Of a DNA stretch of 64,000 bases, positions 51,649-59,871 are shown one piece after another. Origin of the DNA: Acidimicrobiales bacterium. Lineage in GTDB: Bacteria; Actinomycetota; Acidimicrobiia; Acidimicrobiales; MedAcidi-G1. The notes beneath the pieces were generated by a model. It did not search any database and was not told the origin of the DNA. It saw nothing but the letters and a program-made list of their open reading frames with translations. Location of the stretch: NCBI GenBank assembly GCA_014239855.1, contig JAAZXY010000007.1, positions 395 to 64,394 of the forward strand, given 5' to 3'. Each line of letters starts with the position of its first letter. The first letter of the stretch is position 1. The translations under genes were made by a program, and so were the position numbers.

Positions 51649-51665
51649 ACGCGCCATTGGCGCGT
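51649..51665. promoter_or_regulatory. ClgR-like palindrome upstream of clpC
   Basis: ACGCGCC-ATT-GGCGCGT, perfect 7-bp arms. Its core CGCCATTGGCG fits the actinobacterial ClgR consensus core CGCYNANRGCG on the clpC strand. ClgR activates clpC and clpP operons in Corynebacterium, Streptomyces and Mycobacterium. Flanks deviate from the published consensus. Confidence 0.55.
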
Positions 51666-51724
51666 TCTCAAGCCACTGGACAGGCCACTCGAGGGGTCCG
51701 TTTCGCCCGGAACGGGTGGCGCCG

Positions 51725-51730
51725 TATCCT
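51725..51730 (+). promoter_or_regulatory. -10 box of polyprenyl synthase gene (TATCCT)
   Basis: TATCCT 6 nt before GTG 51737; favours this start over the upstream GTG at 51716, which would place the box inside the gene. Confidence 0.5.
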
Positions 51731-51736
51731 CACCGG

Positions 51737-52741
51737 GTGGCCCCTACCCCGTCGGTGAACAGTCTCCTGAACCTTCCCGGGATGGCCGACGCTCTGGCCC
51801 GCACCGAGATCGAACTGCGCGCCGTCGTGGAATCCGGTGATCCCTTCCTGACCGAGGTGGCCCGTCACCTCATCGACGCCGGCGGCAAGCGGGTCCGCCC
51901 GGCGCTGGCCGTCACCGCCGCCCAGGTGCTGGACCCCGATCCCGGCGTGGCCACCCACGACGTCATCCGGGGCGGCGTGGCCATCGAACTCGTGCATCAG
52001 GGATCGCTGTACCACGACGACGTGATGGACGGCGCCGAGACCCGACGAACCGTCCAGAGCGTGAACGCCCGCTGGGGCAACCTGGAGGCCATCCTGGCCG
52101 GCGACTACCTGCTGGCCCGGGCCTCGGAGATCGCCGCCGACCTGGGAACCGAGGTGGCCGGACTGCTGGCCTCCACCATTGCCTCGCTGTGCGAGGGCCA
52201 GGTGCGCGAACTGCGACACGCCTTCGACGTGGACCGCACCGAGGAGGCCTACCTGGCCTCCATCACCGGCAAGACCGCATCACTGTTGGCCACCGCGGCC
52301 CGGGTCGGAGCCATCGTGGCCGACCACCCCCGCGACCTGGTCGAGTCGCTGACCGACTTCGGCCGCCACTACGGCATGGCCTTCCAGGTGGTCGACGACC
52401 TGCTCGACGTGGTGGCCACCGACGAGCACCTGGGCAAGCCGGCCGGCAACGACCTGGTGGAGGGGACCTACACGCTGCCCGTCATCCGGGCCCTGGCCGG
52501 ACCGTCGGGCGATCAGCTACGGGACCTGCTGGGTGGGCCGATCGACGCAGCCACCCGGGACCGGGTGCGCGACGTGATCCGGACCGACGAGGCCATCGCC
52601 ACCACCCGTGACACGGCCGTGGAGTTCCTGGGCTCGGCCCGGGGGGCGCTGGACGGGCTGCCGGCCAACCCGGCGGTGGGCACCATGCAGGCCACCTGCG
52701 ACCTGCTGCTGGACCGCCTCGACGGGTCGTTCCAACTCTGA
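51737..52741 (+). CDS. Polyprenyl diphosphate synthase
   Basis: 334 residues from GTG 51737. Trans-isoprenyl synthase fold: DAGGKRVRPALAVTAAQ, first aspartate-rich motif LYHDDVMDGAETRR, and second FQVVDDLLDVVATDE. Position -5 before the first DDxxD is Gly and the bulky residues of short-chain enzymes are lacking, so a long chain (C35-C50, as for menaquinone) is probable, like mycobacterial GrcC. It is inserted between clpC and lysS on the opposite strand. Confidence 0.88.
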   Translation: MAPTPSVNSLLNLPGMADALARTEIELRAVVESGDPFLTEVARHLIDAGGKRVRPALAVTAAQVLDPDPGVATHDVIRGGVAIELVHQGSLYHDDVMDGAETRRTVQSVNARWGNLEAILAGDYLLARASEIAADLGTEVAGLLASTIASLCEGQVRELRHAFDVDRTEEAYLASITGKTASLLATAARVGAIVADHPRDLVESLTDFGRHYGMAFQVVDDLLDVVATDEHLGKPAGNDLVEGTYTLPVIRALAGPSGDQLRDLLGGPIDAATRDRVRDVIRTDEAIATTRDTAVEFLGSARGALDGLPANPAVGTMQATCDLLLDRLDGSFQL

Positions 52742-52750
52742 GAACTACTG

Positions 52751-52800
52751 CTCAGGGCCTATTGCTCAGGGCCTATTGCTCAGGGCCTATTGCTCAGGTC
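52751..52800. repeat. 14-bp tandem repeat (3.5 copies) across the lysS stop
   Basis: CTCAGGGCCTATTG repeated three times plus a partial copy on each side. On the minus strand each unit contains GAGCAATAG, that is Glu-Gln-stop, the real end of lysS. Four stop-bearing copies lie in series in changing frames. Confidence 0.9.
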
Positions 52801-54214
52801 TAAGCGTCGGGAAGAGGATGACGTCGCGGATGGTGGTGGTGCCGGTCAGGAGCATGACCAGGCGGTCCATGCCGATCCCCAGGCCACCGGTGGGCGGCAG
52901 TCCGTACTCGAGAGCCCGTAGATAGTCCTCGTCGACGGCCATGGCCTCGGCATCGCCGGCGGCCTTCTCGGCCTCCTGGGCCTCGAAGCGGGCCCGCTGC
53001 TCGTCGGGATCCACCAGCTCGGTGAAGGCGTTGCACAGTTCGCGTCCGGCCACGATCCCCTCGAAGCGTTCCACCCAGCCCGGCTGCTCCCGGTGGTCAC
53101 GCGACAGCGGCGAGACCTCCTTCGGGTAGTCGGTGACGAAGATCGGGCCCCACAGCTCGGCCTCGGTCGTCTTCTCGTACAACTCCAGGATGAGCTTGCC
53201 CGGCCCGTAGTGGTCCTTCACCGGGATGTCGCGCTCCTCGCACAACCGGACCAGCTCGTCGCGTGGGGTGTCCAGGTCGACGGTCAGGCCGCCGTGTTCA
53301 GCCAGCAACTCGAGCATCGTGGCCCGGCGCCACGGCACCGACAGGTCCAGGTCCCGACCGTCGTAGGTGAGCGAGGTCGTGCCGCACACCTCCATGGCCA
53401 GGTGGGCCACCAACTCCTCGACCAGGGACATGATGTCGGTGTAGTCGGCATACGCCTGGTACAGCTCGAGCATCGTGAATTCGGGGTTGTGGCGGGGCGA
53501 CAGGCCCTCGTTGCGGAACACCCGGGCGATCTCGAACACCCGCTCGAAGCCACCCACGGTGAGGCGCTTGAGGTACAGCTCGGGGGCGATCCGCAGGTAG
53601 AGCTCCATGTCCAGAGCGTTGTGGTGCGTGGTGAACGGACGGGCCAGGGCCCCACCGGGAATCGGATGGAAGGTCGGGGTCTCGACCTCCAGAAAGTTCC
53701 GATCCTCGAGCCAGCGACGGGTGGCCGACATGATCCGGCTGCGGGCCACGAAGGCGGCCCGGGACTCGTCGGTCACCCACAGGTCGACATAGCGCTGGCG
53801 GAAGCGGGTGTCGACGTCGGTGATGCCGTGCCACTTGTCGGGGAACGCCCGACGGGCCTCGGCCAGGCGAACCCACGAGTCGACCCGGATGCTCAACTCG
53901 CCACGCCGGGTCTTGAGCACCTCACCGGTGACCCCGATCCAGTCACCCAGATGGAGGCCGGTGAAGCCCTCGAAATCGGGGGTGGACCGTTGCAGGGCGA
54001 AGAGCTGGACCCTTCCGGTGGAGTCCTGGAGGTCGCCGAAGGCCAACTTGCCCTGATCACGGCGGAGCATGAGTCGCCCGGCCACGGTGACCACCTGACC
54101 GGTCTCCTCACCGTCGGCCAGGTCGGCGTAGTCGGCCACCACCGCACCCGCGGTGGTCGTCGGATCGAACCGGTAGGGCACCTGTTCCCGGGGGGTCGGA
54201 ATCTCGTCGGTCAT
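52787..54214 (-). CDS. lysS: Lysyl-tRNA synthetase, class II
   Basis: 475 residues from ATG 54214 (MTDEIPTPREQVPYRF). N-terminal OB fold (VVTVAGRLMLRRDQGKLAFGDLQD), motif 1 around VETPTFHPIPGGALARPF, motif 2 FEIARVFRNEGLSPRHNPEFTMLELYQAY, and motif 3 GLGIGMDRLVMLL. The ORF-track N-terminal 191 residues come from antisense or out-of-frame coaX and are dropped. Overlaps coaX by 4 nt. Ends in the stop-codon tandem repeat. Confidence 0.96.
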   Translation of the reverse strand: MTDEIPTPREQVPYRFDPTTTAGAVVADYADLADGEETGQVVTVAGRLMLRRDQGKLAFGDLQDSTGRVQLFALQRSTPDFEGFTGLHLGDWIGVTGEVLKTRRGELSIRVDSWVRLAEARRAFPDKWHGITDVDTRFRQRYVDLWVTDESRAAFVARSRIMSATRRWLEDRNFLEVETPTFHPIPGGALARPFTTHHNALDMELYLRIAPELYLKRLTVGGFERVFEIARVFRNEGLSPRHNPEFTMLELYQAYADYTDIMSLVEELVAHLAMEVCGTTSLTYDGRDLDLSVPWRRATMLELLAEHGGLTVDLDTPRDELVRLCEERDIPVKDHYGPGKLILELYEKTTEAELWGPIFVTDYPKEVSPLSRDHREQPGWVERFEGIVAGRELCNAFTELVDPDEQRARFEAQEAEKAAGDAEAMAVDEDYLRALEYGLPPTGGLGIGMDRLVMLLTGTTTIRDVILFPTLRPEQ

Positions 54215-54999
54215 CGGTTGCGCTCGTAGACGAGGCGGAGGCCGTGCAGGGTCAGGAACGGTTCGACGTGCTCGATGGTCGACGTGGAGGGAGCGATCAG
54301 GTGGGCCAGCCCGCCGGTGGCCACCACCGTGCAGCCGCCCAGCTCGTCGCGGAACCGGTCGACCATGCCGTCGATCTGGGCGGCGAAGCCATAGACGGCA
54401 CCCGACTGCAGCGACTCCACGGTGCTCTTGCCGATGACGCTGCGGGGCTCGACCAGTTCCACGGCCCGCAGCGCCGAGGCCCGGCCGAACAGGGCGTCGA
54501 GGCTGACCTCCACGCCGGGGGCGATGGCGCCACCCAGGAACTCGCCGTCGGCGGAGATCACGTCGAAGTTGTTGCCGGTGCCGAAGTCGACGACCACCGT
54601 CGGGCCGCCGTACAGGTCGTAGGCGCCCACGGCGTTGGCGATGCGGTCGGCCCCGACCTCCCGGGGGTTGTCGTAGAGGATGGGCATGCCGGTCTTCACG
54701 CCCGGCTCGATGACCACCGGATCGAAGTCCACGTAGCGGCCGATCATGGTCCGGAGGCTGGCCAGCACCCGGGGCACGCCGGCGCACATGGCCACCCCGG
54801 TGATCAACCCCTCGAGGTCGCGGCCGGCCTGGCGGAGCAGGTTGCGGATGAGGACCGCGTGCTCGTCCGACGTGCGGTCGTGGTCGGTCCGGATCCGCCA
54901 GTGGTCCACCAGGCCGGAGTCCGCCGCGGCGACCGGCGAGCCGTCCTCGTAGAGGCCCAGCACCGTCTGGGTGTTGCCCACGTCGATGGTCAGCAGCAT
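54211..54999 (-). CDS. coaX: Type III pantothenate kinase
   Basis: 262 residues. ASKHA-fold kinase: MLLTIDVGNTQTVLGLY (phosphate-1 loop), VEPGVKTGMPILYDNPREVGADRIANAVGAYDLYGG, VVDFGTGNNFDVI and GAIAPGVEVSLDALF. First step of CoA synthesis; needs a monovalent cation and is not inhibited by CoA. Shares one base with the nadC stop region and 4 nt with lysS, so nadC-coaX-lysS form one unit. Confidence 0.94.
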   Translation of the reverse strand: MLLTIDVGNTQTVLGLYEDGSPVAAADSGLVDHWRIRTDHDRTSDEHAVLIRNLLRQAGRDLEGLITGVAMCAGVPRVLASLRTMIGRYVDFDPVVIEPGVKTGMPILYDNPREVGADRIANAVGAYDLYGGPTVVVDFGTGNNFDVISADGEFLGGAIAPGVEVSLDALFGRASALRAVELVEPRSVIGKSTVESLQSGAVYGFAAQIDGMVDRFRDELGGCTVVATGGLAHLIAPSTSTIEHVEPFLTLHGLRLVYERNR

Positions 55000-55988
55000 C
55001 AGGCCCGCTCCCCTGTCTGATGGTCCCGGTTCAGATCCAGCTCCGGGCCGAGATCAAGGCCAAGATCAAGGGACGGCGCCCCGTTGGTCAGGGCGCTGGT
55101 CGAGATGCAGTCCACGCCGGTCGCTGCGTAGTCGGCCACCCGGTCGACGGTGATGCCGCCCGACGCTTCGACGAGGGGTCGTGAACCGTGGCGTTCGCCG
55201 TGGGCATGCACCTCGGCGACGCACGTGATGATCGATGTGGGGGTCATGTTGTCGAGCAGCAGCGCATCAGCGCCGGCCTCCAGCGATTCGCGGACCTGGT
55301 CGAGAGTCTCGCATTCGACGTGCACGGTACGCCCCGGCCAGAGCGAACGCGATGACGCCACGGCTGACGCGATGTCGGTGCCGGTGAGGTGGTTGTCCTT
55401 CAGCATGATCCAGTGGCTGAGGTTGGTGCGGTGGTTCCATCCCCCCCCGGCCCGCACGGCGGCCCGTTCCAGAGCCCGCAGGCCCGGGGTGGTCTTGCGG
55501 GTGTCCCAGATACGGACGGAGTCGGCGCCAGCCGCGACACCGGCCGCCTCCACCCAGCGGGCGGTGGTGGTGGCCACCCCGGAGAGACGGCACAGGAAGT
55601 TCAACGCGGTCCGCTCGGCGGTCAGGATCGGGGCCAACGGTCCACGCACGGTGGCCACCGTCTCGCCGGCGCCGACGCGGTCGCCATCGGCCCGCAGCCA
55701 GACCACCTCGATGTCGTCGGACACCTGGGCGAAGGCCTCGGTGGCGCACGCCGAACCGGCCAGCACCCCGTCGGCCCGGCTGGCCAGCACACCGTCGGCC
55801 ACCGCATCGGCCGGGACGAGCGCCGCACTGAGGTCGCCGTCGGGAGTGAGATCCTCGTGGAGGGCCAGCACCACCGCATCGGCCACCGCGTCAGCCGGCG
55901 GCTCGACGGAGCCGGCCTGATCGGCCAGGTGGGCCATCAGGGGCCCGGGCATCTTCCCGGTCGGGTTCTGGGGGTCGGCTTCCTTCAC
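54999..55988 (-). CDS. nadC: Nicotinate-nucleotide diphosphorylase (carboxylating)
   Basis: 329 residues. N-terminal open-faced sandwich (VLALHEDLTPDGDLSAALVP), then the barrel with ERTALNFLCRLSGVATTTARWVEAAG, IWDTRKTTPGLRALERAAVRAGGGWNHR, ILMLKDNH-like SHWIMLKDNHLTG, and VEASGGITVDRVADYAATGVDCIS. Converts quinolinate and PRPP to NaMN. nadA and nadB are not adjacent. The C-terminus LDLGLDLGPELDLN comes from a 12-bp repeat. It occupies the place where panD sits in mycobacteria. Confidence 0.94.
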   Translation of the reverse strand: MKEADPQNPTGKMPGPLMAHLADQAGSVEPPADAVADAVVLALHEDLTPDGDLSAALVPADAVADGVLASRADGVLAGSACATEAFAQVSDDIEVVWLRADGDRVGAGETVATVRGPLAPILTAERTALNFLCRLSGVATTTARWVEAAGVAAGADSVRIWDTRKTTPGLRALERAAVRAGGGWNHRTNLSHWIMLKDNHLTGTDIASAVASSRSLWPGRTVHVECETLDQVRESLEAGADALLLDNMTPTSIITCVAEVHAHGERHGSRPLVEASGGITVDRVADYAATGVDCISTSALTNGAPSLDLGLDLGPELDLNRDHQTGERA

Positions 55989-56023
55989 TGCTCAAGCCTG
56001 CCCGGCGTGAGGACCGGATCGGC

Positions 56024-56920
56024 TCATCCGGCCACCGCCCCGACGTTGTCGATGAGGCGGGCCTTCCCGAACCGGCAGGCCACCAGGAGGCGCAGCTCGT
56101 CACCGGGCTGTGGGGCCTCCGGGGGATGCAGGGTGGCCGGATCGACCACCACGGCGTAGTCGAGGTGGCCGGTGGGCTCGGCGCTGATGGCGGCCGCCAT
56201 GGTCGCCTCGACGGCCGTGCGGTCCCAGCCCGGCTCGGCCACCGAGGCCGCCGCGGCCTGCAGTGTCCGGTACAGCACCGGCGCGGCGGCCCGCTCGTCA
56301 TCGGTCAGGTAGACGTTGCGACTGGAGCGGGCCAGGCCGTCGGGCTCGCGCACCGTCGGACAACCCACCACGTCGACCGGCAGGTCCATCTCGGCCACCA
56401 GGTGGCGCACCACCTGGAGCTGCTGGAAGTCCTTCTGGCCGAAGAAGGCCCGGCACGGCCCCACGATCCGGAAGAGGCGGGCCACCACCTCGGCCACCCC
56501 GGCGAAGTGGGTGGGCCGTTCGCGACCCTCCAGGGGCCCGGCCAGCGACATGTCCACCGGGCCCGGCAAGATCCTGCCGCCCTCGGACGGTTCACCGTCG
56601 GGGTACATCACGTCGACGGTCGGGGCGAAGACCACCGTGGCACCGTGGGCGGCGCAGCGGGCCACGTCGGCCTCCAGATCTCGGGGATAGGCGTCGAGGT
56701 CCTCGCCGGCCCCGAACTGGAGCGGGTTGACGAAGATCGACACCACCGTGGCGTCGGTGGCGGCCACCGAGGCGTCGACCAGTGAGGCGTGACCGTCGTG
56801 GAGGGCCCCCATGGTGGGGACGAAGCCCACGGTGCCGCCGCCGGCCCGCATCGGTTCGAGGTGGGCAGCCAGGTCGGACGCCGTGGTGACCACCGGCAGG
56901 CCGGTCGGTAGACCGGTCAC
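56024..56920 (-). CDS. panC: Pantothenate synthetase (pantoate-beta-alanine ligase)
   Basis: 298 residues. ATP/HIGH-like motif VGFVPTMGALHDGHASLVDASVAA, SIFVNPLQFGAGEDLDAYPRDLEADV, FFGQKDFQQLQVVRHLVAEMDLPVDVVGCPTVREPDGLARSSRNVYL. Joins pantoate and beta-alanine. Overlaps the DUF2520 gene by 4 nt. No panB or panD is in the window, so the beta-alanine source is elsewhere. Confidence 0.95.
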   Translation of the reverse strand: MTGLPTGLPVVTTASDLAAHLEPMRAGGGTVGFVPTMGALHDGHASLVDASVAATDATVVSIFVNPLQFGAGEDLDAYPRDLEADVARCAAHGATVVFAPTVDVMYPDGEPSEGGRILPGPVDMSLAGPLEGRERPTHFAGVAEVVARLFRIVGPCRAFFGQKDFQQLQVVRHLVAEMDLPVDVVGCPTVREPDGLARSSRNVYLTDDERAAAPVLYRTLQAAAASVAEPGWDRTAVEATMAAAISAEPTGHLDYAVVVDPATLHPPEAPQPGDELRLLVACRFGKARLIDNVGAVAG

Positions 56921-57675
56921 GGGGCTCGCTGCCCAGCGAGGCGTCGGGCCTCGACGACCAGGGCCTCGTAGGTGGCCCGTTCGTCGGGCGGCAGGGCGGC
57001 CAGATGGGCGGCGATGGTGGCCTCGTCGCCCCGGGCCGCCGGACCGGTCAGGGCAGCGGCCGGACCCACGGCCCGCACGTTGTCCAGCGAACCGGCCGCC
57101 AGGTCCAGGAACGCCTCCAGGGGCACCCCGACCGAGGCGGCCAGACGCTCCACCTGGCCCAGCAGGGCCACCAGATGGTTGGAGGCCACGACCGCCGCCG
57201 CGTGGTACGTGGCCCGGTCATCGTCGGCCACCGTCACGGCCCGGCCACCCAGATCGTCGACCAGCCGACGTACCAGATCCAAAGCTGATGACTGGCCGGC
57301 TGGCGACTGGCCGGCCGGCGACCGGCCAGCCAGAGCGAACCACGCCCCCTGCAGGCGCTGCGCTCCGGTCTCCGGATCAGGCAGCGAGACCAGCGGATGG
57401 ACCGACGCCCTCGACGGGTGGTCAGCCAGCACGTCCAGACCGGTGGCGCCCGAGAGGTGGGCCACCACCGTGGAGGCGACCGGGACCACCGAGGCGGCCA
57501 CCTCGGCCAGCGATCCGTCGGGCGTGGCCAGCACCAGCAGGTCCACCCCATGGGCCGCCGCGCTCAGGTCGTCGTGGCGGCCCAGTACCCCGCCCGAGGT
57601 CCAGCCGGCGGCCACCAGCGCCCCGTGGACCGAGCCTCCGGCCCGACCGCCACCGATGACCCGGACCGACGGCAC
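56917..57675 (-). CDS. Rossmann/DUF2520 protein
   Basis: 252 residues. NAD(P)-binding start VRVIGGGRAGGSVHGALVAAGW, then LLVLATPDGSLAEVAASV, and a C-terminal all-helical DUF2520 domain (YHAAAVVASNHLVALLGQVERLAASVG, LTGPAARGDEATIAAHLAAL). Lies directly before panC as Rv3603c does in mycobacteria. The fold and position suggest a ketopantoate-reductase-like step, but this is unproven. An internal repeat AGQSPAGQS comes from a 12-15 bp duplication. Confidence 0.8.
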   Translation of the reverse strand: MPSVRVIGGGRAGGSVHGALVAAGWTSGGVLGRHDDLSAAAHGVDLLVLATPDGSLAEVAASVVPVASTVVAHLSGATGLDVLADHPSRASVHPLVSLPDPETGAQRLQGAWFALAGRSPAGQSPAGQSSALDLVRRLVDDLGGRAVTVADDDRATYHAAAVVASNHLVALLGQVERLAASVGVPLEAFLDLAAGSLDNVRAVGPAAALTGPAARGDEATIAAHLAALPPDERATYEALVVEARRLAGQRAP

Positions 57676-57677
57676 GG

Positions 57678-58184
57678 TCAGCCCGCCTCCGAGCCGCTCG
57701 CCGCGACCGTCAGCAGAGCGCCCAGCGACGTGACCGCGTCGGGGCCGCCTATCAGGGATTCGGCCAGGGAGTCGAGCAACGAATCGGGCACCAGATCGGG
57801 GGCCACGTCACGCAACGGCACCAGGACGAAGGCCCGTTCGAACATCCGGGGGTGGGGCACCACCAGGTCGGGTTCGTCGACCTTCTGGCCGTCGACCCAC
57901 AACACGTCCACGTCCAGCGTGCGCGGGCCCCAGCGTTCGACCCTCACCCGCTCGGCGGCCGCCTCGCACTGCTGCGCCACCTCCAACAGGGCACGGGCCC
58001 CGAGATCGGTCTCCAGACACACCACACCGTTGAGGTACGGGCCCTGGTCGGGGCCGCCCACCGGAGCGGTCTCGTAGACGTCGGACACGGCCACCACGTC
58101 GGGCAGGGCGTCCACCGCGCCCTGGAGCAGGGCCCGTCGGTCACCCAGATTGGAACCCAAGGCCAGCAGGGCCCGGTGGGTCAT
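57678..58184 (-). CDS. folK: 6-hydroxymethyl-7,8-dihydropterin pyrophosphokinase
   Basis: 168 residues. HRALLALGSNLGDRRALLQGAVDALP, VYETAPVGGPDQGPYLNGVV, VERWGPRTLDVDVLWVDG and the VPHPRMFERAFVLVPLRDVAP segment are the full HPPK signature. Transfers pyrophosphate from ATP to hydroxymethyl-dihydropterin. Overlaps folB by 4 nt; the DUF2520 gene follows after 2 nt. Confidence 0.95.
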   Translation of the reverse strand: MTHRALLALGSNLGDRRALLQGAVDALPDVVAVSDVYETAPVGGPDQGPYLNGVVCLETDLGARALLEVAQQCEAAAERVRVERWGPRTLDVDVLWVDGQKVDEPDLVVPHPRMFERAFVLVPLRDVAPDLVPDSLLDSLAESLIGGPDAVTSLGALLTVAASGSEAG

Positions 58185-58540
58185 GCCGTGCGGTGGATCC
58201 GCACCCCGCTGGTGGCGAGGTCCTCCGGAACCGGCGGACGGAGCTTGCGCACCACCACGGTGACGGCGTCCACCCCGTCGATACCCAGAACGGCCTCGGC
58301 GATGCGACCGGCGAACCGCTCCAGCAGGTCGAATGACTCACCGTCGGCGATGCCGGCCACCAGGCCGGTCAGGCCTCCGTAGTCGACGGTGTCGGCCAGA
58401 TCGTCGCTGACCGAGGCCGTGGACAGGTCGGCGTGCACGTCGAGGTCCACCTCGAAGGGCTGCCGGCGGGCCTTCTCCTCGGGGAGCACCCCGCAGATGG
58501 CCACCACCCGCAGGCCCCGCAACTCGATGCGGTCGCTCAT
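58181..58540 (-). CDS. folB: Dihydroneopterin aldolase
   Basis: 119 residues. DRIELRGLRVVAICGVLPEEKARRQPFEVDLDVHADLSTAS, DLADTVDYGGLTGLVAGI and FDLLERFAGRIAEAVLGI are the conserved DHNA blocks, with the catalytic Glu and Lys regions present. Splits dihydroneopterin to hydroxymethyl-dihydropterin and glycolaldehyde. Four-nt overlaps on both sides. Confidence 0.95.
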   Translation of the reverse strand: MSDRIELRGLRVVAICGVLPEEKARRQPFEVDLDVHADLSTASVSDDLADTVDYGGLTGLVAGIADGESFDLLERFAGRIAEAVLGIDGVDAVTVVVRKLRPPVPEDLATSGVRIHRTA

Positions 58541-59034
58541 CCGCCGACCAGGCCCACGATCTCACGGCCCACGCTGCCCAACGGACGCCCGGTCAGGCGC
58601 TCGGCGAACGAGATGGCCTGCGGACCGGCCGGCACGAGGCCCGACCACAGGAGCCACGCCCCCATGACCCCGCACACCACGTCGTTGAGTTCCTCACGAT
58701 GAACCAGAACGCGACGCCCCTCGGCACCGTGCTCGTTGATGGCCCGGCAGATCTCCTCGAGGCGGGCCACGCCATCGGCGGCGCCGCCGAACGGAAGATG
58801 CACCCAGGCCTGGTCGAAGTCGTCGTAGTTGTGGAGGTTGTGGTCGCTGGCCAGCAACGAGAGCACGGTCTGGAAGCCGTTCTCACGGATCCAGATGATC
58901 TCCTCCTGGCGTCGGACCCGACGGTGGCCCTCGCCAATGCCCCCCGGCCGCTCGCTGACCGCGATGCGGTCCTTGACAATCCATGTGAACCCGCGGGGAA
59001 CAATCCCCTGAGCCCACTTCCCGCGCATCACCAT
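58537..59034 (-). CDS. Protein-tyrosine-phosphatase-like protein lacking the catalytic Cys
   Basis: 165 residues from ATG 59034 (MVMRGKWAQGIVPRGFTWIVKDRIAVSERPGG). Layout resembles dual-specificity phosphatases: RRQEEIIWIRENGFQTVLSLLASDHN, DFDQAWVHLPF, RLEEICRAINEHGAEGRRVLVH. Where HCx5R should follow, the sequence is VLVHREELNDVVCGVMGAWLL: Cys is replaced and no P-loop Arg is in place. It is fused neither to folB nor folP but lies between them with a 4-nt overlap to folB. A pseudophosphatase scaffold or regulator in folate synthesis is a possibility; no function is claimed. Confidence 0.6.
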   Translation of the reverse strand: MVMRGKWAQGIVPRGFTWIVKDRIAVSERPGGIGEGHRRVRRQEEIIWIRENGFQTVLSLLASDHNLHNYDDFDQAWVHLPFGGAADGVARLEEICRAINEHGAEGRRVLVHREELNDVVCGVMGAWLLWSGLVPAGPQAISFAERLTGRPLGSVGREIVGLVGG

Positions 59035-59059
59035 GGGGACACTGTGCCGCAGATCGGGG

Positions 59060-59869
59060 TCATCCGACCACCCTTGCTGCTCCGACGGTGGCTCGCACAT
59101 CGTGGGCCCGGATGATCTGCACACCGTGGGCGAACGCCCAGGTGGCCATGGCCACCGACGCCTCGGCCCGATCCTCCGGAGGGGTCACCGGGTCATCACC
59201 GTCACTGGCCGCCGTGAGCTCACCGAGGAACCGCTTCCGGCTCACCCCGAGGACCACCGGCCAGCCCGAGGCCACCAGCACGTCGATGTGGCGCACCAGG
59301 GCCACGTTGTGGGCCGTCGTCTTGCCGAACCCGATGCCGGGGTCGATCCACACCTCGGGCACGCCGGCCGTCCGGGCCGCGTTCGCCCGGTCCAACAGGA
59401 AGGCGTGCACCTCGGCCACCACGTCGTCGTAGACCGGCTCGTGCTGCATGGTGCGAGGGTCGCCCTGCATGTGCATGGCCACCCATCCGACGCCCAGGTC
59501 GGCCGCCACCTCGTGCAGCCCGGCACTCACGTCGTTGATGATGGACGCTCCGGCCGCCACGGCGGCGACCGCCACCGCGGTGTGTCTGGTGTCGATGGAG
59601 ATCCTGACCGGCCCGTCGGCCACCGCCGGATCAGCAGCCAGAGCCTCTATCACCGGTACCACCCGGGCCAGTTCCTCGTCCTCACCCACCGGATCCGCAC
59701 CGGGGCGGGTCGACTCGCCGCCCACGTCGATGATGAGGGCCCCCTCGTCGACCATGGCCCGCCCATGGGCGACCGCCGATGCGAGGTCGAGAAAGTGCCC
59801 GCCGTCGGAGAACGAATCGGGCGTGACGTTGAGGACGCCCATGACGCCGCCGGTGGGACCGGGGGCCAT
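59060..59869 (-). CDS. folP: Dihydropteroate synthase
   Basis: 269 residues from ATG 59869 (MAPGPTGGVMGVLNVTPDSFSDGGHF). Loop 1 VMGVLNVTPDSFSDGG, loop 2 IIDVGGESTRPGADPV, ISIDTRH, INDVSAG, VAMHMQGDPRTMQ, PVVLGVSRKRFLG and IIRAHDVRAT are all present, so the enzyme is intact and in the sulfonamide-sensitive family. ORF-track N-terminal extension is from folE in another frame. 2-nt gap to folE. Confidence 0.95.
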   Translation of the reverse strand: MAPGPTGGVMGVLNVTPDSFSDGGHFLDLASAVAHGRAMVDEGALIIDVGGESTRPGADPVGEDEELARVVPVIEALAADPAVADGPVRISIDTRHTAVAVAAVAAGASIINDVSAGLHEVAADLGVGWVAMHMQGDPRTMQHEPVYDDVVAEVHAFLLDRANAARTAGVPEVWIDPGIGFGKTTAHNVALVRHIDVLVASGWPVVLGVSRKRFLGELTAASDGDDPVTPPEDRAEASVAMATWAFAHGVQIIRAHDVRATVGAARVVG

Positions 59870-59871
59870 GG

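Noticed and set aside
54215-54787. N-terminal 191 residues of the ORF-track lysS
   Set aside because: Arg/Gly-rich, out of frame with coaX which covers this DNA; LysRS homology begins at MTDEIPTPREQ.
57285-57335. GGCTGGCGACTGGCC repeats in the DUF2520 gene
   Set aside because: In-frame low-complexity linker (AGRSPAGQSPAGQS); no regulatory or mobile-element feature is supported.
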